Part shown: in pieces, positions 8,521 through 17,022 of the stretch
Layout of the letters: each line of letters begins with the position of its first letter
Numbering within the stretch: the first letter of the stretch is position 1
Assembly (NCBI RefSeq): GCF_001865065.1
Contig: NZ_MJGN01000075.1
Coordinates: forward strand, 1-64,000
Reading direction: 5' to 3'
From: Curtobacterium sp. MCBA15_008
GTDB taxonomy: Bacteria; Actinomycetota; Actinomycetes; Actinomycetales; Microbacteriaceae
DNA: 64,000 bases
The notes under the pieces: generated by a model
What the model saw: the letters and a program-made list of their open reading frames with translations, nothing else
Databases searched by the model: none
What the model was told of the DNA's origin: nothing
Program-made: the position numbers and the translations under genes

Positions 8521-8644
8521 GTGCGTCCCCTGTTCGTTCCCGCGGCTCGTGCGTCACGGCTCCGGGTATCCCACCACCCCCGGCACGCCTGTGGGGGCTC
8601 CGCCGCGGATCGTGCGGTCCACCGTGCGCCATCCCGCAACGACG

Positions 8645-8684
8645 GACGGGAGGCGCGGTGCCAGCTGGCACCGCGCCTCCCGTC
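8645..8684. terminator. Hairpin terminator of the helicase gene
   Basis: A perfect 40-bp palindrome with the same GGAGGCGCGGTGCCAG arm, 53 bp past the helicase stop and upstream of the beta-propeller gene promoter region. Confidence 0.75.
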
Positions 8685-8736
8685 GGTCGTCCGCTCGCGT
8701 CAGCGGTCGGTCGTCGCTCGCGTCGGTCCGCTCGCG

Positions 8737-10542
8737 TCAGCGGCGGGGCTTGCGCTCCGGGCGGTCGTCGCGGTCACGGTCACGGTCGTCGCGGTCGAAG
8801 CGACGTCCGCCGCCACCGCCGCCACGGCGGTCCGGCTTGATCTCGATGAGCTTGCCGCTGATCCGGGTGTCGGTCAGGCGGTCGAGCACGCCGCCGTCCA
8901 TGTCGGCCGGCAGCTCCACGATCGAGAAGTCCGGCTGGATGCGGATCGCGCCGAAGTCGTCGCGGCGCAGGCCGCCCTCGTTCGCGAGCGCACCGACGAT
9001 CTGGCGCGGCTCCACACGGTGCCGGCGACCGACCTCGATGCGGTACGCGGTCATCGGCTGCGAGCGGCGCGGGCCACGGTCCGGACGGTCGCCGCGGTCG
9101 GAGCGTCCGCCACGGTCGTCGTCGCGGTCACGGCGGTCGCTGCTGCGGCCGTCGCGGTCGACGCGGTTCCGCAGCTCGTCGGCCTTCGGGTCGAGCAGCA
9201 GCGGGTCCGCACCCTGCGCCACGACCGCCAGCGCGGCGGCGACGTCGTCGGCGGGCACGTCGTGGTGGTCGACGTAGTGCGCGATGATGTCGCGGAACGC
9301 GGTGATCCGGTCCTGCTGCTCGAGCGCGGCGGTGATGGCGTCGTCGAAGCGGGTCAGGCGCGTCTCGTTGACGTCCTCGATCGTCGGCAGCTGCATCTGC
9401 GTGAGCGGCTGCTTGGTGTGCCGCTCGATCGCGGACAGCAGGCGGCGCTCACGCGGGGTGACGAAGCTGATCGAGTCGCCCGAACGGCCGGCACGACCGG
9501 TGCGGCCGATGCGGTGCACGTACGACTCGATGTCGACGGGGATGTCGTAGTTCACGACGTGCGTGATCCGGTCGACGTCGAGGCCGCGGGCGGCGACGTC
9601 GGTGGCGACGAGGATGTCGAGCTTGCCGGACTTCAGCTGGTTGACGGTCCGCTCGCGCTGCGCCTGGGCGACGTCACCGGAGATCGCGGCGGCGGCGTAC
9701 CCGCGGGCACGGAGCTTCTCGGCGAGGGTCTCGGTCTCGCTCTTGGTGCGGACGAAGATGATCATGCCCTCGAAGTCCTCGACCTCGAGGATGCGGGTGA
9801 GCGCGTCGACCTTCTGCGGGTACGAGACCATCAGGTAGCGCTGCGTGATGTTCGCCGCGGTCTTCGTCTTGGTCTTGACGGTGATCTCGGCCGGGTCGTT
9901 GAGGTACTGCTGCGAGATGCGGCGGATCTGGGCCGGCATCGTCGCCGAGAACAGCGCGACCTGCTTGTCGTCCGGGGTCTCGGCGAGGATCGTCTCGACG
10001 TCCTCGGCGAAGCCCATCTTGAGCATCTCGTCGGCTTCGTCGAGCACGAGGTACTTCAGCTGCGACAGGTCGAGCGTGCCCTTGGCGATGTGGTCCATGA
10101 TGCGACCGGGGGTTCCGACCACGACGTCGACGCCGCGGCGGAGCGCGGACAGCTGCACGCCGTAGGCCTGGCCGCCGTAGACGGGCAGGACGTGCACGTG
10201 CTTCATGTGGGAGGCGAACTGCTCGAACGCCTCGCAGACCTGCAGCGCGAGCTCGCGGGTCGGGGACAGCACGAGGGCCTGCGGCACCTTGGCGCCGGCC
10301 TCCATGCGGGACAGGATCGGCAGCGCGAAGGCCGCGGTCTTGCCGGTTCCGGTCTGCGCGAGGCCGACGACGTCGCGCCCCTCGAGCAGCGTCGGGATGG
10401 TCGCCTCCTGGATGGCGGAGGGCGTCTCGTAGCCGATGTCCTTGACGGCCTTGAGCACCGCGTCGCTCAGGCCGAGGTCGGCGAAGGTCACCACGGGCCC
10501 CTCGTCGGCGGTCTCGGTGGTGGTAACGGTGTCCGTGCTCAT
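8737..10542 (-). CDS. deaD: DEAD-box ATP-dependent RNA helicase (DeaD/CsdA-like)
   Basis: A 601-residue helicase with all core motifs: AQTGTGKT (62-69), PTRELA, TPGR, DEAD, SAT, the DVAARGLD motif and HRIGRTGR. After the two RecA lobes comes an Arg/Asp/Gly-rich linker (~440-480), a DbpA-type RNA-binding domain (~485-560) and a basic, Gly-rich tail. It unwinds RNA duplexes during ribosome assembly and mRNA turnover, often under cold stress. I chose the ATG at 10542, because TACCGT ends 6 nt before it, which fits a leaderless transcript. It is monocistronic. Confidence 0.95.
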   Translation of the reverse strand: MSTDTVTTTETADEGPVVTFADLGLSDAVLKAVKDIGYETPSAIQEATIPTLLEGRDVVGLAQTGTGKTAAFALPILSRMEAGAKVPQALVLSPTRELALQVCEAFEQFASHMKHVHVLPVYGGQAYGVQLSALRRGVDVVVGTPGRIMDHIAKGTLDLSQLKYLVLDEADEMLKMGFAEDVETILAETPDDKQVALFSATMPAQIRRISQQYLNDPAEITVKTKTKTAANITQRYLMVSYPQKVDALTRILEVEDFEGMIIFVRTKSETETLAEKLRARGYAAAAISGDVAQAQRERTVNQLKSGKLDILVATDVAARGLDVDRITHVVNYDIPVDIESYVHRIGRTGRAGRSGDSISFVTPRERRLLSAIERHTKQPLTQMQLPTIEDVNETRLTRFDDAITAALEQQDRITAFRDIIAHYVDHHDVPADDVAAALAVVAQGADPLLLDPKADELRNRVDRDGRSSDRRDRDDDRGGRSDRGDRPDRGPRRSQPMTAYRIEVGRRHRVEPRQIVGALANEGGLRRDDFGAIRIQPDFSIVELPADMDGGVLDRLTDTRISGKLIEIKPDRRGGGGGGRRFDRDDRDRDRDDRPERKPRR

Positions 10543-10548
10543 GCGCAA

Positions 10549-10554
10549 ACGGTA
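10549..10554 (-). promoter_or_regulatory. -10 element of the leaderless helicase promoter
   Basis: TACCGT on the minus strand ends 6 nt before the ATG, placing the transcript start at or next to the start codon. Confidence 0.5.
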
Positions 10555-10589
10555 TCTCGAATACGCCGCCAGCAGTGACGGTCCGGCAC

Positions 10590-11066
10590 TCAGGCCGAGT
10601 CACTCCGGGCCGTCGCACCGATGCCGAGCACGGTGTCGGCGCGGTCGTTGAGGCGGGCGAGGAGTCCGGCGAGGGTGTGCAGCTCCTCGGTCGCGAACGC
10701 CTGGGTGAGGTCGTCGAAGACCTCGGCACCGGCCACGTCGAGGGTGTCGAGCAGATTCCGTCCGGCGGGGGCGATCGACACCAGGCTGGCGCGGCCGTCG
10801 GCGGGGTCCGGCTCGGTGCCGAGGTAGCCCGACTCGACGAGCGACGCCACCCGGCGGCTGATCACCGGACGGGAGAGCCCGGTGGCGTCGGCGATGGCCA
10901 TCGAGCGGACGGCGCCGAAGTGGTCGACGGCGCGCAGGATCACGCGGGCGGTGGGGTCGAGCCCGCCGCGGGACTCGATGAGCGACGAGCGCAGGGTCTG
11001 CCGCACCCACAACCGGTCGAGCTGGTCGCGCAGGAGCCGTTCGGCGGCGTCTCGTCCATCGGTCAC
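10590..11066 (-). CDS. MarR-family transcriptional regulator
   Basis: A 158-residue winged-helix regulator. The recognition region is SMAIADATGLSRPVISRRVASLVESGYL (~54-81) with the wing PADGRASLVSIAPAGR (MarR DxRxxxxxLT-type). It is divergent from the multidrug transporter at 11162. The dyad between them is its probable operator, so it likely represses itself and the pump until a phenolic or lipophilic ligand binds. The GTG start is preceded by TACGCT with 6 nt between, so the mRNA is probably leaderless. Confidence 0.9.
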   Translation of the reverse strand: MTDGRDAAERLLRDQLDRLWVRQTLRSSLIESRGGLDPTARVILRAVDHFGAVRSMAIADATGLSRPVISRRVASLVESGYLGTEPDPADGRASLVSIAPAGRNLLDTLDVAGAEVFDDLTQAFATEELHTLAGLLARLNDRADTVLGIGATARSDSA

Positions 11067-11091
11067 GTCGCCAGCGTAGGGGCAGATTTAG

Positions 11092-11108
11092 TTGCTTGCT
11101 GGAAGCAA
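11092..11108. promoter_or_regulatory. Probable MarR operator
   Basis: TTGCTT-N5-AAGCAA, a perfect dyad in the MarR/transporter divergent gap. A weaker TTGC-N7-GCAA lies at 11120-11134, close to the expected transporter start. Confidence 0.65.
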
Positions 11109-11161
11109 TGGATGTATCGTTGCGCAGTCTGCAAAGTTACACAGCACGAAAAAGGAGTTCG

Positions 11162-13339
11162 ATGACCGCCACCGCACCCGTTCCGGTGCAGCACGGCCGG
11201 CACTCGTCCGAGGCCCCCGCGGCCTCCGGCGCCCCCGGCCAGCAGCCGCTGATGACCCACCGCCAGATCCTGCTCGTGATCTACGGGCTGATGGCGGGCA
11301 TGTTCCTGTCGTCCCTCGGGCAGACGGTGTTCGGCACGGCGATCCGGACGATCGGTGACGACCTGCACGGCCTCGACCAGCAGGCCTGGGTCACCACGGC
11401 GTACCTCATCACCTCGACCATCGCGACGCCGATCTACGGCAAGCTCTCCGACATCTTCGGCCGCCGTCCGCTCTACATCTTCGGCATCGTCGTGTTCATC
11501 CTCGGCGCCGTGCTGTCGTCGATGTCCACCTCGATGCTCATGCTCGCCGGCTTCCGCGCCGTGCAGGGCATCGGCGCCGGTGCGCTGATGTCGCTGCCGC
11601 TCGCGATCATGGGCGACATCCTCGCCCCGCGTGAGCGCGCCAAGTACCAGGGCTACTTCCTCGCCGTGTTCGGCATCTCCTCCGTCATCGGGCCGCTCAT
11701 CGGCGGTCTCCTCGCCGGGACCTCCGAGATCCTGTGGATCACCGGCTGGCGCTGGGTGCTCCTCATCAACGTCCCGATCGGCGTCGCCGCGCTCATCATG
11801 GTGATCGTCTTCCTGCACCTGCCGAAGGTGCACGGCGCGGACGCCACGAAGCCGAAGGTCGACTGGTGGGGCGCCACCGCCGTCATCGTCACCCTCGTGC
11901 CGCTGCTGCTCGTCGCCGAGCAGGGCCGTACCTGGGGCTGGGGCTCCCCCGCCGCCCTCGCCTGCTACGTCATCGGCGTCGCCGGCCTGATCGGGCTGCT
12001 CCTCGTCGAGTCGAAGATGGGCGACGCGGCGATCATCCCGCTCAAGCTCTTCCGGTCCGGCACGTTCTCGATGGCGACCGTGATCGGGTTCCTCGTCGGC
12101 TTCGCGATGTTCGGCGCCATGCTGACCATCCCGCTCTACCTGCAGATCGTCGTCGGCCTCACCCCGACCGAGTCCGGCTTCGCGACGCTCCCCCTCGTGG
12201 GCGGCCTGATGATCGCCTCGATCACCTCCGGGCAGATCGTCGCCCGGGTCGGCCGCTACCGGATCTTCCCGGTCATCGGCACGGGCCTGGTATCGGTCGG
12301 CTACGTCGTCCTGACGTTCATGACGATCGACAAGCCGCTCTGGTTCCTGATGATCGGCATGTTCCTGATCGGCCTCGGGCTCGGCTCGGTCATGCAGTCG
12401 CTGACCCTGGCCTCGCAGGGCTCCGTCGAGGCCCGGGACATGGGCGTCGCCACGTCGTCCGCCACGTTCTTCCGCCAGATCGGTGGGACGCTCGGCACCG
12501 CCGTGCTCCTGTCCATCCTGTTCTCGGTGATGCCGGCGAACATCCTGCACGCCACCGCGAACCAGAAGGACCTCGGCCCGGCGCTCGACGCCGCGCTGAA
12601 CCCCACCGTCGCGAGCGCGAAGGCGAACCAGGGCGCGATGGACAAGATCTGGACGCCGATCGTCACGCCGCTGACGAAGACCGTGCAGTCGCAGCTCGAC
12701 GACGCCGTGGCGTCCGCCGACCAGGCCGCCGTCGCACAGGTCACCGAGCAGGTCACCGCCGGCGTCCAGCAGCAGGTCGCCGCGGGCGCCGTGCCGGCAG
12801 CCGCCGCGCAGTCCGTGATCGACCAGCAGGTCGCCGCCGCCACCCCGGCAGCCGAGGCCGCCGCACGCGACGCCGTCGCCACGAAGGCACACGCCTCCGT
12901 GCAGGGCGACACCGTGTCCGTCGACTGGTCCGACGCCACGCAGCGCTCGTACTGGGTGAAGCAGCTGACCCCGGAGCTCGCGAAGAAGGTCGACGACGGC
13001 AGCACGCAGAACGACAGCGCGACGAGCACGAACGACACCTCGTTCCTGACCGGTGCCGACAGCCGCCTCACCCGACCGTTCATGGCGGGCTTCAACGCCT
13101 CGTCCGTGACGATCTACTGGGTCGGTCTCGGCGTCATCCTGCTGGCGTTCGTCCTCACCTGGTTCTTCCGGGTGCCGCCGCTCCGCCAGCGCTCCGCCCT
13201 GCAGGAGCGCGCCGACGCCGCCGGTTCCGCCGGACCCGACGCCGAGGCGCAGCTCGAGGCGTCCGCCGGCCTGGCCGCCGCCGAGGCGGGTTCCTTCACC
13301 GGTCCGATGACCGGCTCCACACCGACCCAGCGTCGGTGA
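11162..13339 (+). CDS. DHA2-family (EmrB/QacA) MFS multidrug transporter with long extracellular loop
   Basis: A 725-residue drug:proton antiporter with 14 predicted helices. Motif A is GKLSDIFGRRPLYI and motif C is in the GPLIGG segment. The family usually has ~480-550 residues; here the last extracytoplasmic loop (~456-640) is expanded to about 180 residues, rich in Ala, Gln, Val and Asp. The start follows AAAGGAGTTCG. It is divergent from the MarR gene and followed by a hairpin and a TetR gene on the same strand, so two regulators may act on it. Confidence 0.92.
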   Translation: MTATAPVPVQHGRHSSEAPAASGAPGQQPLMTHRQILLVIYGLMAGMFLSSLGQTVFGTAIRTIGDDLHGLDQQAWVTTAYLITSTIATPIYGKLSDIFGRRPLYIFGIVVFILGAVLSSMSTSMLMLAGFRAVQGIGAGALMSLPLAIMGDILAPRERAKYQGYFLAVFGISSVIGPLIGGLLAGTSEILWITGWRWVLLINVPIGVAALIMVIVFLHLPKVHGADATKPKVDWWGATAVIVTLVPLLLVAEQGRTWGWGSPAALACYVIGVAGLIGLLLVESKMGDAAIIPLKLFRSGTFSMATVIGFLVGFAMFGAMLTIPLYLQIVVGLTPTESGFATLPLVGGLMIASITSGQIVARVGRYRIFPVIGTGLVSVGYVVLTFMTIDKPLWFLMIGMFLIGLGLGSVMQSLTLASQGSVEARDMGVATSSATFFRQIGGTLGTAVLLSILFSVMPANILHATANQKDLGPALDAALNPTVASAKANQGAMDKIWTPIVTPLTKTVQSQLDDAVASADQAAVAQVTEQVTAGVQQQVAAGAVPAAAAQSVIDQQVAAATPAAEAAARDAVATKAHASVQGDTVSVDWSDATQRSYWVKQLTPELAKKVDDGSTQNDSATSTNDTSFLTGADSRLTRPFMAGFNASSVTIYWVGLGVILLAFVLTWFFRVPPLRQRSALQERADAAGSAGPDAEAQLEASAGLAAAEAGSFTGPMTGSTPTQRR

Positions 13340-13345
13340 CCGACC

Positions 13346-13384
13346 GGGGCGTCCGTCCGTGCCCCCTTTCCGGACGGGCGCCCC
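13346..13384 (+). terminator. Hairpin between transporter and TetR gene
   Basis: GGGGCGTCCGTCCG pairs with CGGACGGGCGCCCC across an 11-nt loop that contains a short C/T run; one G-T pair. It could terminate or attenuate read-through into the TetR gene 35 bp downstream. Confidence 0.5.
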
Positions 13385-13418
13385 ACCCACCAGCACGATC
13401 CGTAGACAGGGAGTCCTC

Positions 13419-14009
13419 GTGACCACCACACCGGCAGCGACCGCGGCGACGGAGCCGTGCACGCTGCGCGAACGGAAGAAGCAGCAGACCCGGCAGGCGC
13501 TGCACGACGCCGCCCTGACGCTCGTCTCGGCGCACGGCCTCGACGGGGTCACGGTGGAGCAGATCTGCGCGGACGCCGACGTCTCGCCGCGGACGTTCTT
13601 CAACTACTTCACATCGAAGGCGCACGCAGCGCTCGGCCTCGACACCGTCGAGGTCCCCGACTCCGCCGCGGAGTGGTTCGCGGACGCCGACGGCCGACTC
13701 GTCGACGACCTGTGCGGCCTCGTCGCGCGGACCGTCCCGCTGTCGCAGGACCGCCGCCGGATGAAGGAGCTCCTCGTGCTCCGACCCGAGATGGCGCCGA
13801 TGGTCATGCAGTGGATGGCCGAGTCGCGGCAGTCGCTCCTCAGCACGGTCGGCTCCCGCACCGACGAGCAGACCGCGCGCACGGCGGTCGCGCTGGTCAT
13901 GTCGGCACTCAGCGAGGTCGCGCACCGCGAGACCGTCCAGGGAGCCGACGAGCTCGCGACGCGGCTGCGTGCCGTGGTGCGGGAGATGGGCGCGCTGGCC
14001 TCCGCCTGA
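13419..14009 (+). CDS. TetR-family transcriptional regulator
   Basis: A 196-residue regulator. The helix-turn-helix is at ~35-70 (VTVEQICADADVSPRTFFNYF); the FFNYF signature is typical of the TetR subgroup next to EmrB-type pumps. The GTG start follows ACAGGGAG. It lies 79 bp after the DHA2 transporter on the same strand, which suggests joint control of the efflux system with the MarR protein on the other side. Confidence 0.9.
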   Translation: MTTTPAATAATEPCTLRERKKQQTRQALHDAALTLVSAHGLDGVTVEQICADADVSPRTFFNYFTSKAHAALGLDTVEVPDSAAEWFADADGRLVDDLCGLVARTVPLSQDRRRMKELLVLRPEMAPMVMQWMAESRQSLLSTVGSRTDEQTARTAVALVMSALSEVAHRETVQGADELATRLRAVVREMGALASA

Positions 14010-14445
14010 CGGGGTTGCTCGGCGGGCGGGCTCGGCTGGCGGGCTCGGTGTGCGGGTGCATCGCCGACTCGGAACGACTCAGTCGACGTCGTACGACGTC
14101 AACGGTGTCGTCCCGTGTCGACGCGGCCCGTTGCACCAGCGTCGGAACGACTCAGTCGACGTCGTACGACATCAACGGTGTCGATCCGAGTGCGCGCGTC
14201 CGGCCCGCCAGCGGCCTCCGTCCCACCCGGCCTGGAGGCACGTCACGGCTCCGCAACGTCCGCTGCGGACAGCGGTGCGGGATTGCGGGAAACCCCGAGG
14301 CTGCGTGGTCCCACAGGCAGCGTTCGGCATCGCGCAGGACTCCTCACACGGCGCTCGAAGGTGCATACGCTCCGGACCAACGGCCGTACCCGACGGCTGG
14401 TTCCCGGTCGTGACGACCGGTACGCACGCCGAGGAGTCCGACCCG
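14010..14445. other. 436-bp non-coding region with a duplicated palindromic element
   Basis: No convincing coding frame is present. The stretch holds the 42-bp direct repeat described separately and is otherwise without recognisable structure. It is the 5' region of the surface-protein gene at 14446. Confidence 0.6.
14069..14183 (+). repeat. Two 42-bp direct repeats with embedded palindromes
   Basis: Copies at 14069-14110 and 14142-14183 differ at one base and start 73 bp apart. Each begins TCGGAACGACTCAGTCG and contains CGACT-C-AGTCG; copy 1 also contains the perfect 16-bp palindrome GACGTCGTACGACGTC, which the single G-to-A change breaks in copy 2. This may be a duplicated protein-binding site or a small dispersed repeat. 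Confidence 0.75.
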
Positions 14446-15915
14446 ATGAAGCACCGCCCCAGCTGTCGCACCGCAGCACTCATCACCGCCGCGACCGGCA
14501 CCGTCCTGGTGTCGAGCGCGTTCGGCATCGTCCCCGCGATGGCCACGACCACCGCGGCGCCGTCGACGTCCACCTCAGTGGCGGCCGCAGACGCGTCGTC
14601 GAGCAGTACGGCCGCCGCGCCCGCGGTCGCCGCACTCGCAGCACCGGCAGCACCGGCACCGTTGCCCGCCGCAGCTGCACCGGCACCGTCGCCGGCTGCT
14701 CCCGCTTCCGCAGCGCCGACTGCTCCGTCCGCGGCGGCGCCGTCCGCCCCCGCCCCGGCGGCGACGCCGGCCGCGACGACGGCGCACACTGCCACCACCA
14801 CGGCACCCGCCGAGGAGACCCCGGCGACCACGTCGAGCCGGCAGTCCACCGCACCCTCGGCCGAGCCGTCCTCGAAGCCCGACGGGCACGGCAAGCCCGG
14901 CTCGCACGGGCACGGACACGACGAGCACCGGATGCCGTCGTACTCCTCGACGTCGTCGCAGTCCGCGCCCGTGGTCCTGCCCTCCGTCCGTGCCGGCGAG
15001 GAGGTCAGCGCCGACCTCCGCGCCGACGACGCGGACGGAGCGACCTACACGTTGACCACCGTCGAGGGCGGTTCCGTCTCACTGCCCGAGGGGCTGTGGT
15101 TCCACGACGGCGTGCTCGGCGGCACGCCGACCTACGCGGGCACCTTCACGGCGCTCGTCACGGCCACGAACGACTGCGGGACCGCGAGCCAGTGGGTGCG
15201 GATGACCGTTGCCCCGGCGGCGTCGCTGCAGCTCGGGGTCGTCGTCCACGACGTCCCTGCGGCATCGGACGGCTCGTACACCTGGGTCGCACCCGACGGC
15301 TCGACCTCGCCCGGACCGATCCGCGTGAACGAGGGCGGCTCGATCACCCTCGTGCCGTGGACCAGCGACGCGTACGGCAACGCGACCAACGCATCGGCGA
15401 CCGCCGAGGTCTGGTCGAGTGTCGACTCGGACGTCGTCGTGCACGGCGACTCCGGCTTCACGATCACGTTCCCGCACGCCTCGTCGCACGTCATCTCGGT
15501 GACGGTCGACGGCGTGTGCACGGAGTTCACGGTCGAGGTGATCCCCGCCGCGACGACGCCGACCACACCGACGACGCCCACCACGCCGACCGACCCGACG
15601 CCGCCGACAACACCGACGACGCCGACCACGCCGGAGACGCCGACCACCCCGGAGACCCCGACGACGCCCGAGGACCCGACCGAGCCGGTGACCGACGTCA
15701 CGGCGATCCCGGTGGTCGTCCAGGCCGCGCCGACCTCCTCCGGACTCGCGGACCCGGTCGCCACCGCGACCCCCGTCGCGACGGCCGACCACCTGGCCTA
15801 CACCGGCGCGGACACCTCCACGCCGATCGGTTGGGCCGCCGGGCTGCTCGCGGCCGGCGCGGCACTTCTCGGGTTCCGCGGGATCCGCACGGCCCGACGC
15901 CGCCACCGCGGCTGA
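14446..15915 (+). CDS. LAXTG-anchored cell-wall surface protein
   Basis: A 489-residue exported protein. The signal peptide ends after AMA (residue 33). A long Ala/Pro/Ser/Thr-rich stalk (~34-165) includes a Gly/His-rich stretch. A putative Ig-like (He_PIG-type) domain spans ~170-255 (SLPEGLWFHDGVLGGTPTYAGTF), a second beta-rich segment follows, then a TPTTP/PETP tandem-repeat linker (~365-410). The C-terminus carries LAYTG (450-454), a hydrophobic helix and an Arg-rich tail. LAXTG is the motif of class E sortases in high-GC actinobacteria; no sortase gene is in the window. The start follows GAGGAGTCCGACCCG. Likely role: adhesion or wall structure. Confidence 0.88.
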   Translation: MKHRPSCRTAALITAATGTVLVSSAFGIVPAMATTTAAPSTSTSVAAADASSSSTAAAPAVAALAAPAAPAPLPAAAAPAPSPAAPASAAPTAPSAAAPSAPAPAATPAATTAHTATTTAPAEETPATTSSRQSTAPSAEPSSKPDGHGKPGSHGHGHDEHRMPSYSSTSSQSAPVVLPSVRAGEEVSADLRADDADGATYTLTTVEGGSVSLPEGLWFHDGVLGGTPTYAGTFTALVTATNDCGTASQWVRMTVAPAASLQLGVVVHDVPAASDGSYTWVAPDGSTSPGPIRVNEGGSITLVPWTSDAYGNATNASATAEVWSSVDSDVVVHGDSGFTITFPHASSHVISVTVDGVCTEFTVEVIPAATTPTTPTTPTTPTDPTPPTTPTTPTTPETPTTPETPTTPEDPTEPVTDVTAIPVVVQAAPTSSGLADPVATATPVATADHLAYTGADTSTPIGWAAGLLAAGAALLGFRGIRTARRRHRG

Positions 15916-15920
15916 GACCC

Positions 15921-15954
15921 GTGTCGCGGTGCGCAACGGCGCGCATCGCGACAC
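15921..15954 (+). terminator. Hairpin terminator of the surface-protein gene
   Basis: A 14-bp stem (GTGTCGCGGTGCGC with one G-T pair) and AACGGC loop starts 6 bp after the stop. This stem differs from the common family in this window. Confidence 0.7.
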
Positions 15955-15989
15955 GCTCGCGCCGGGTCGTTCCGCGCGTACTCAGTGGG

Positions 15990-16032
15990 ATCGGGCGTAC
16001 GAGGCCAGGACTTTCGACCTCCGACGCCCGAT
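15990..16032. terminator. Second hairpin in the convergent gap
   Basis: ATCGGGCGT at 15990 pairs with ACGCCCGAT ending at 16032, and a further AGG/CCT pairing extends it imperfectly. It lies 42 bp past the stop of the minus-strand SDR gene and could be its terminator. Confidence 0.45.
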
Positions 16033-16073
16033 TCCGTTCTCCACTCCGGGTGCGATGGGAAGGAACGACCCGC

Positions 16074-16934
16074 TCAGGCCCGTGCGAGCGGGTCCAACTG
16101 CTCCGGTGTCGCGTCCGCGGCCTGCGTCGACCGGCTGAGTTCCTCGTGCCGTTCGTCCTCGGCCAGGAGCGCGCGACCCGCAGCGGTGCCGTGCTCGAAC
16201 GCGTCCGGGCCGACGAGCAGCCGGAGCGGCGGCTCGTCCATCGCGACGACCTGCAGGACGAGGTCGGCCACGAGGTCCGGGTCGCTCGCACCGATGCTCG
16301 TCCCGCCGTGCATCTGCGCGGAGACCCCGACGGTGGGCGCGTACTCGGGGCGTACCGGTGCGACACGCATCGACGATCCGGCCCAGTCCGTCCGCATGCC
16401 ACCCGGCTCGAGGACCGTGACGTGGACGCCGAAGGGCGCGACCTCCTTCGCGAGGACCGACGAGAACCCGCCGACCGCCCACTTCGCTGTCTGGTACGCA
16501 CCGAGGCCCGGCGTCGCCATGCGGCCGCCGACCGACGACACCTGCACGATGTGGCCCGAGCCCTGCTCGCGCATGACGCGGACCGCTTCGCGGCTGAGCG
16601 TGACGACGCCGAACAGGTTGGTCTCGACCTGTGCACGGAAGTCGTCGGGGTCGGCGTCCTCGATGGCCGCGAGGTTCGCGTACCCGGCGTTGTTGACGAG
16701 CACGTCGAGGCGACCGAAGCGCTCGACGGCGGTGCTGACCGCGGCGCGTGCGGCCTCGGGGTCGGTGACGTCGAGGGCGACCGGCACGAGCGCGGCACCG
16801 TCGGGCACCGTGACGTCGTCGAGGGCGTGGAGGTCGCGGACGCCGGCGACGACCTGGTGGCCGGCAGCGAGGGCGGTGGTGACGATCGAACGACCGAGGC
16901 CGCGGGAGGCACCGGTGACGAGGAGGACGGACAT
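16074..16934 (-). CDS. Short-chain dehydrogenase/reductase
   Basis: A 286-residue classical SDR. TGASRGLG (7-14) binds the nicotinamide cofactor, NNAG supports the fold, and the catalytic Ser-Tyr-Lys are in SSVGGRMATPGLGAYQTAK. The C-terminal extension (~245-286) is a little longer than usual. The substrate is unknown. It is divergent from the TetR gene at 17023 with a perfect operator in the 88-bp gap, so it is a likely target of that repressor. Confidence 0.92.
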   Translation of the reverse strand: MSVLLVTGASRGLGRSIVTTALAAGHQVVAGVRDLHALDDVTVPDGAALVPVALDVTDPEAARAAVSTAVERFGRLDVLVNNAGYANLAAIEDADPDDFRAQVETNLFGVVTLSREAVRVMREQGSGHIVQVSSVGGRMATPGLGAYQTAKWAVGGFSSVLAKEVAPFGVHVTVLEPGGMRTDWAGSSMRVAPVRPEYAPTVGVSAQMHGGTSIGASDPDLVADLVLQVVAMDEPPLRLLVGPDAFEHGTAAGRALLAEDERHEELSRSTQAADATPEQLDPLARA

Positions 16935-16994
16935 GAGGTTCCTAACTGACTGTTTGGTTGACAGCGCCCATCGAACACCCGCATCAGATCGTTG

Positions 16995-17010
16995 TCAACC
17001 GTTCGGTTGA
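16995..17010. promoter_or_regulatory. TetR operator between SDR and TetR genes
   Basis: TCAACCG-TT-CGGTTGA is a perfect 7+2+7 dyad directly abutting the -10 hexamer TAGCAT of the TetR gene. A second half-site, TGGTTGA at 16955-16961, is nearer the SDR start. Confidence 0.8.
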
Positions 17011-17016
17011 TAGCAT
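17011..17016 (+). promoter_or_regulatory. -10 element of the leaderless TetR gene
   Basis: TAGCAT lies 6 nt before the GTG start and abuts the operator, so repressor binding should block transcription initiation directly. Confidence 0.55.
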
Positions 17017-17022
17017 CGCGAG

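Noticed and set aside
7030-10578. A 1182-codon plus-strand open frame over the propeller and helicase genes
   Set aside because: Composition is Arg/Val/Asp-rich without domains and it is antisense to two clearly coding genes.
14069-14183. CRISPR array
   Set aside because: Only two copies, with internal palindromes and no cas genes. The same holds for the pair at 40132-40261.
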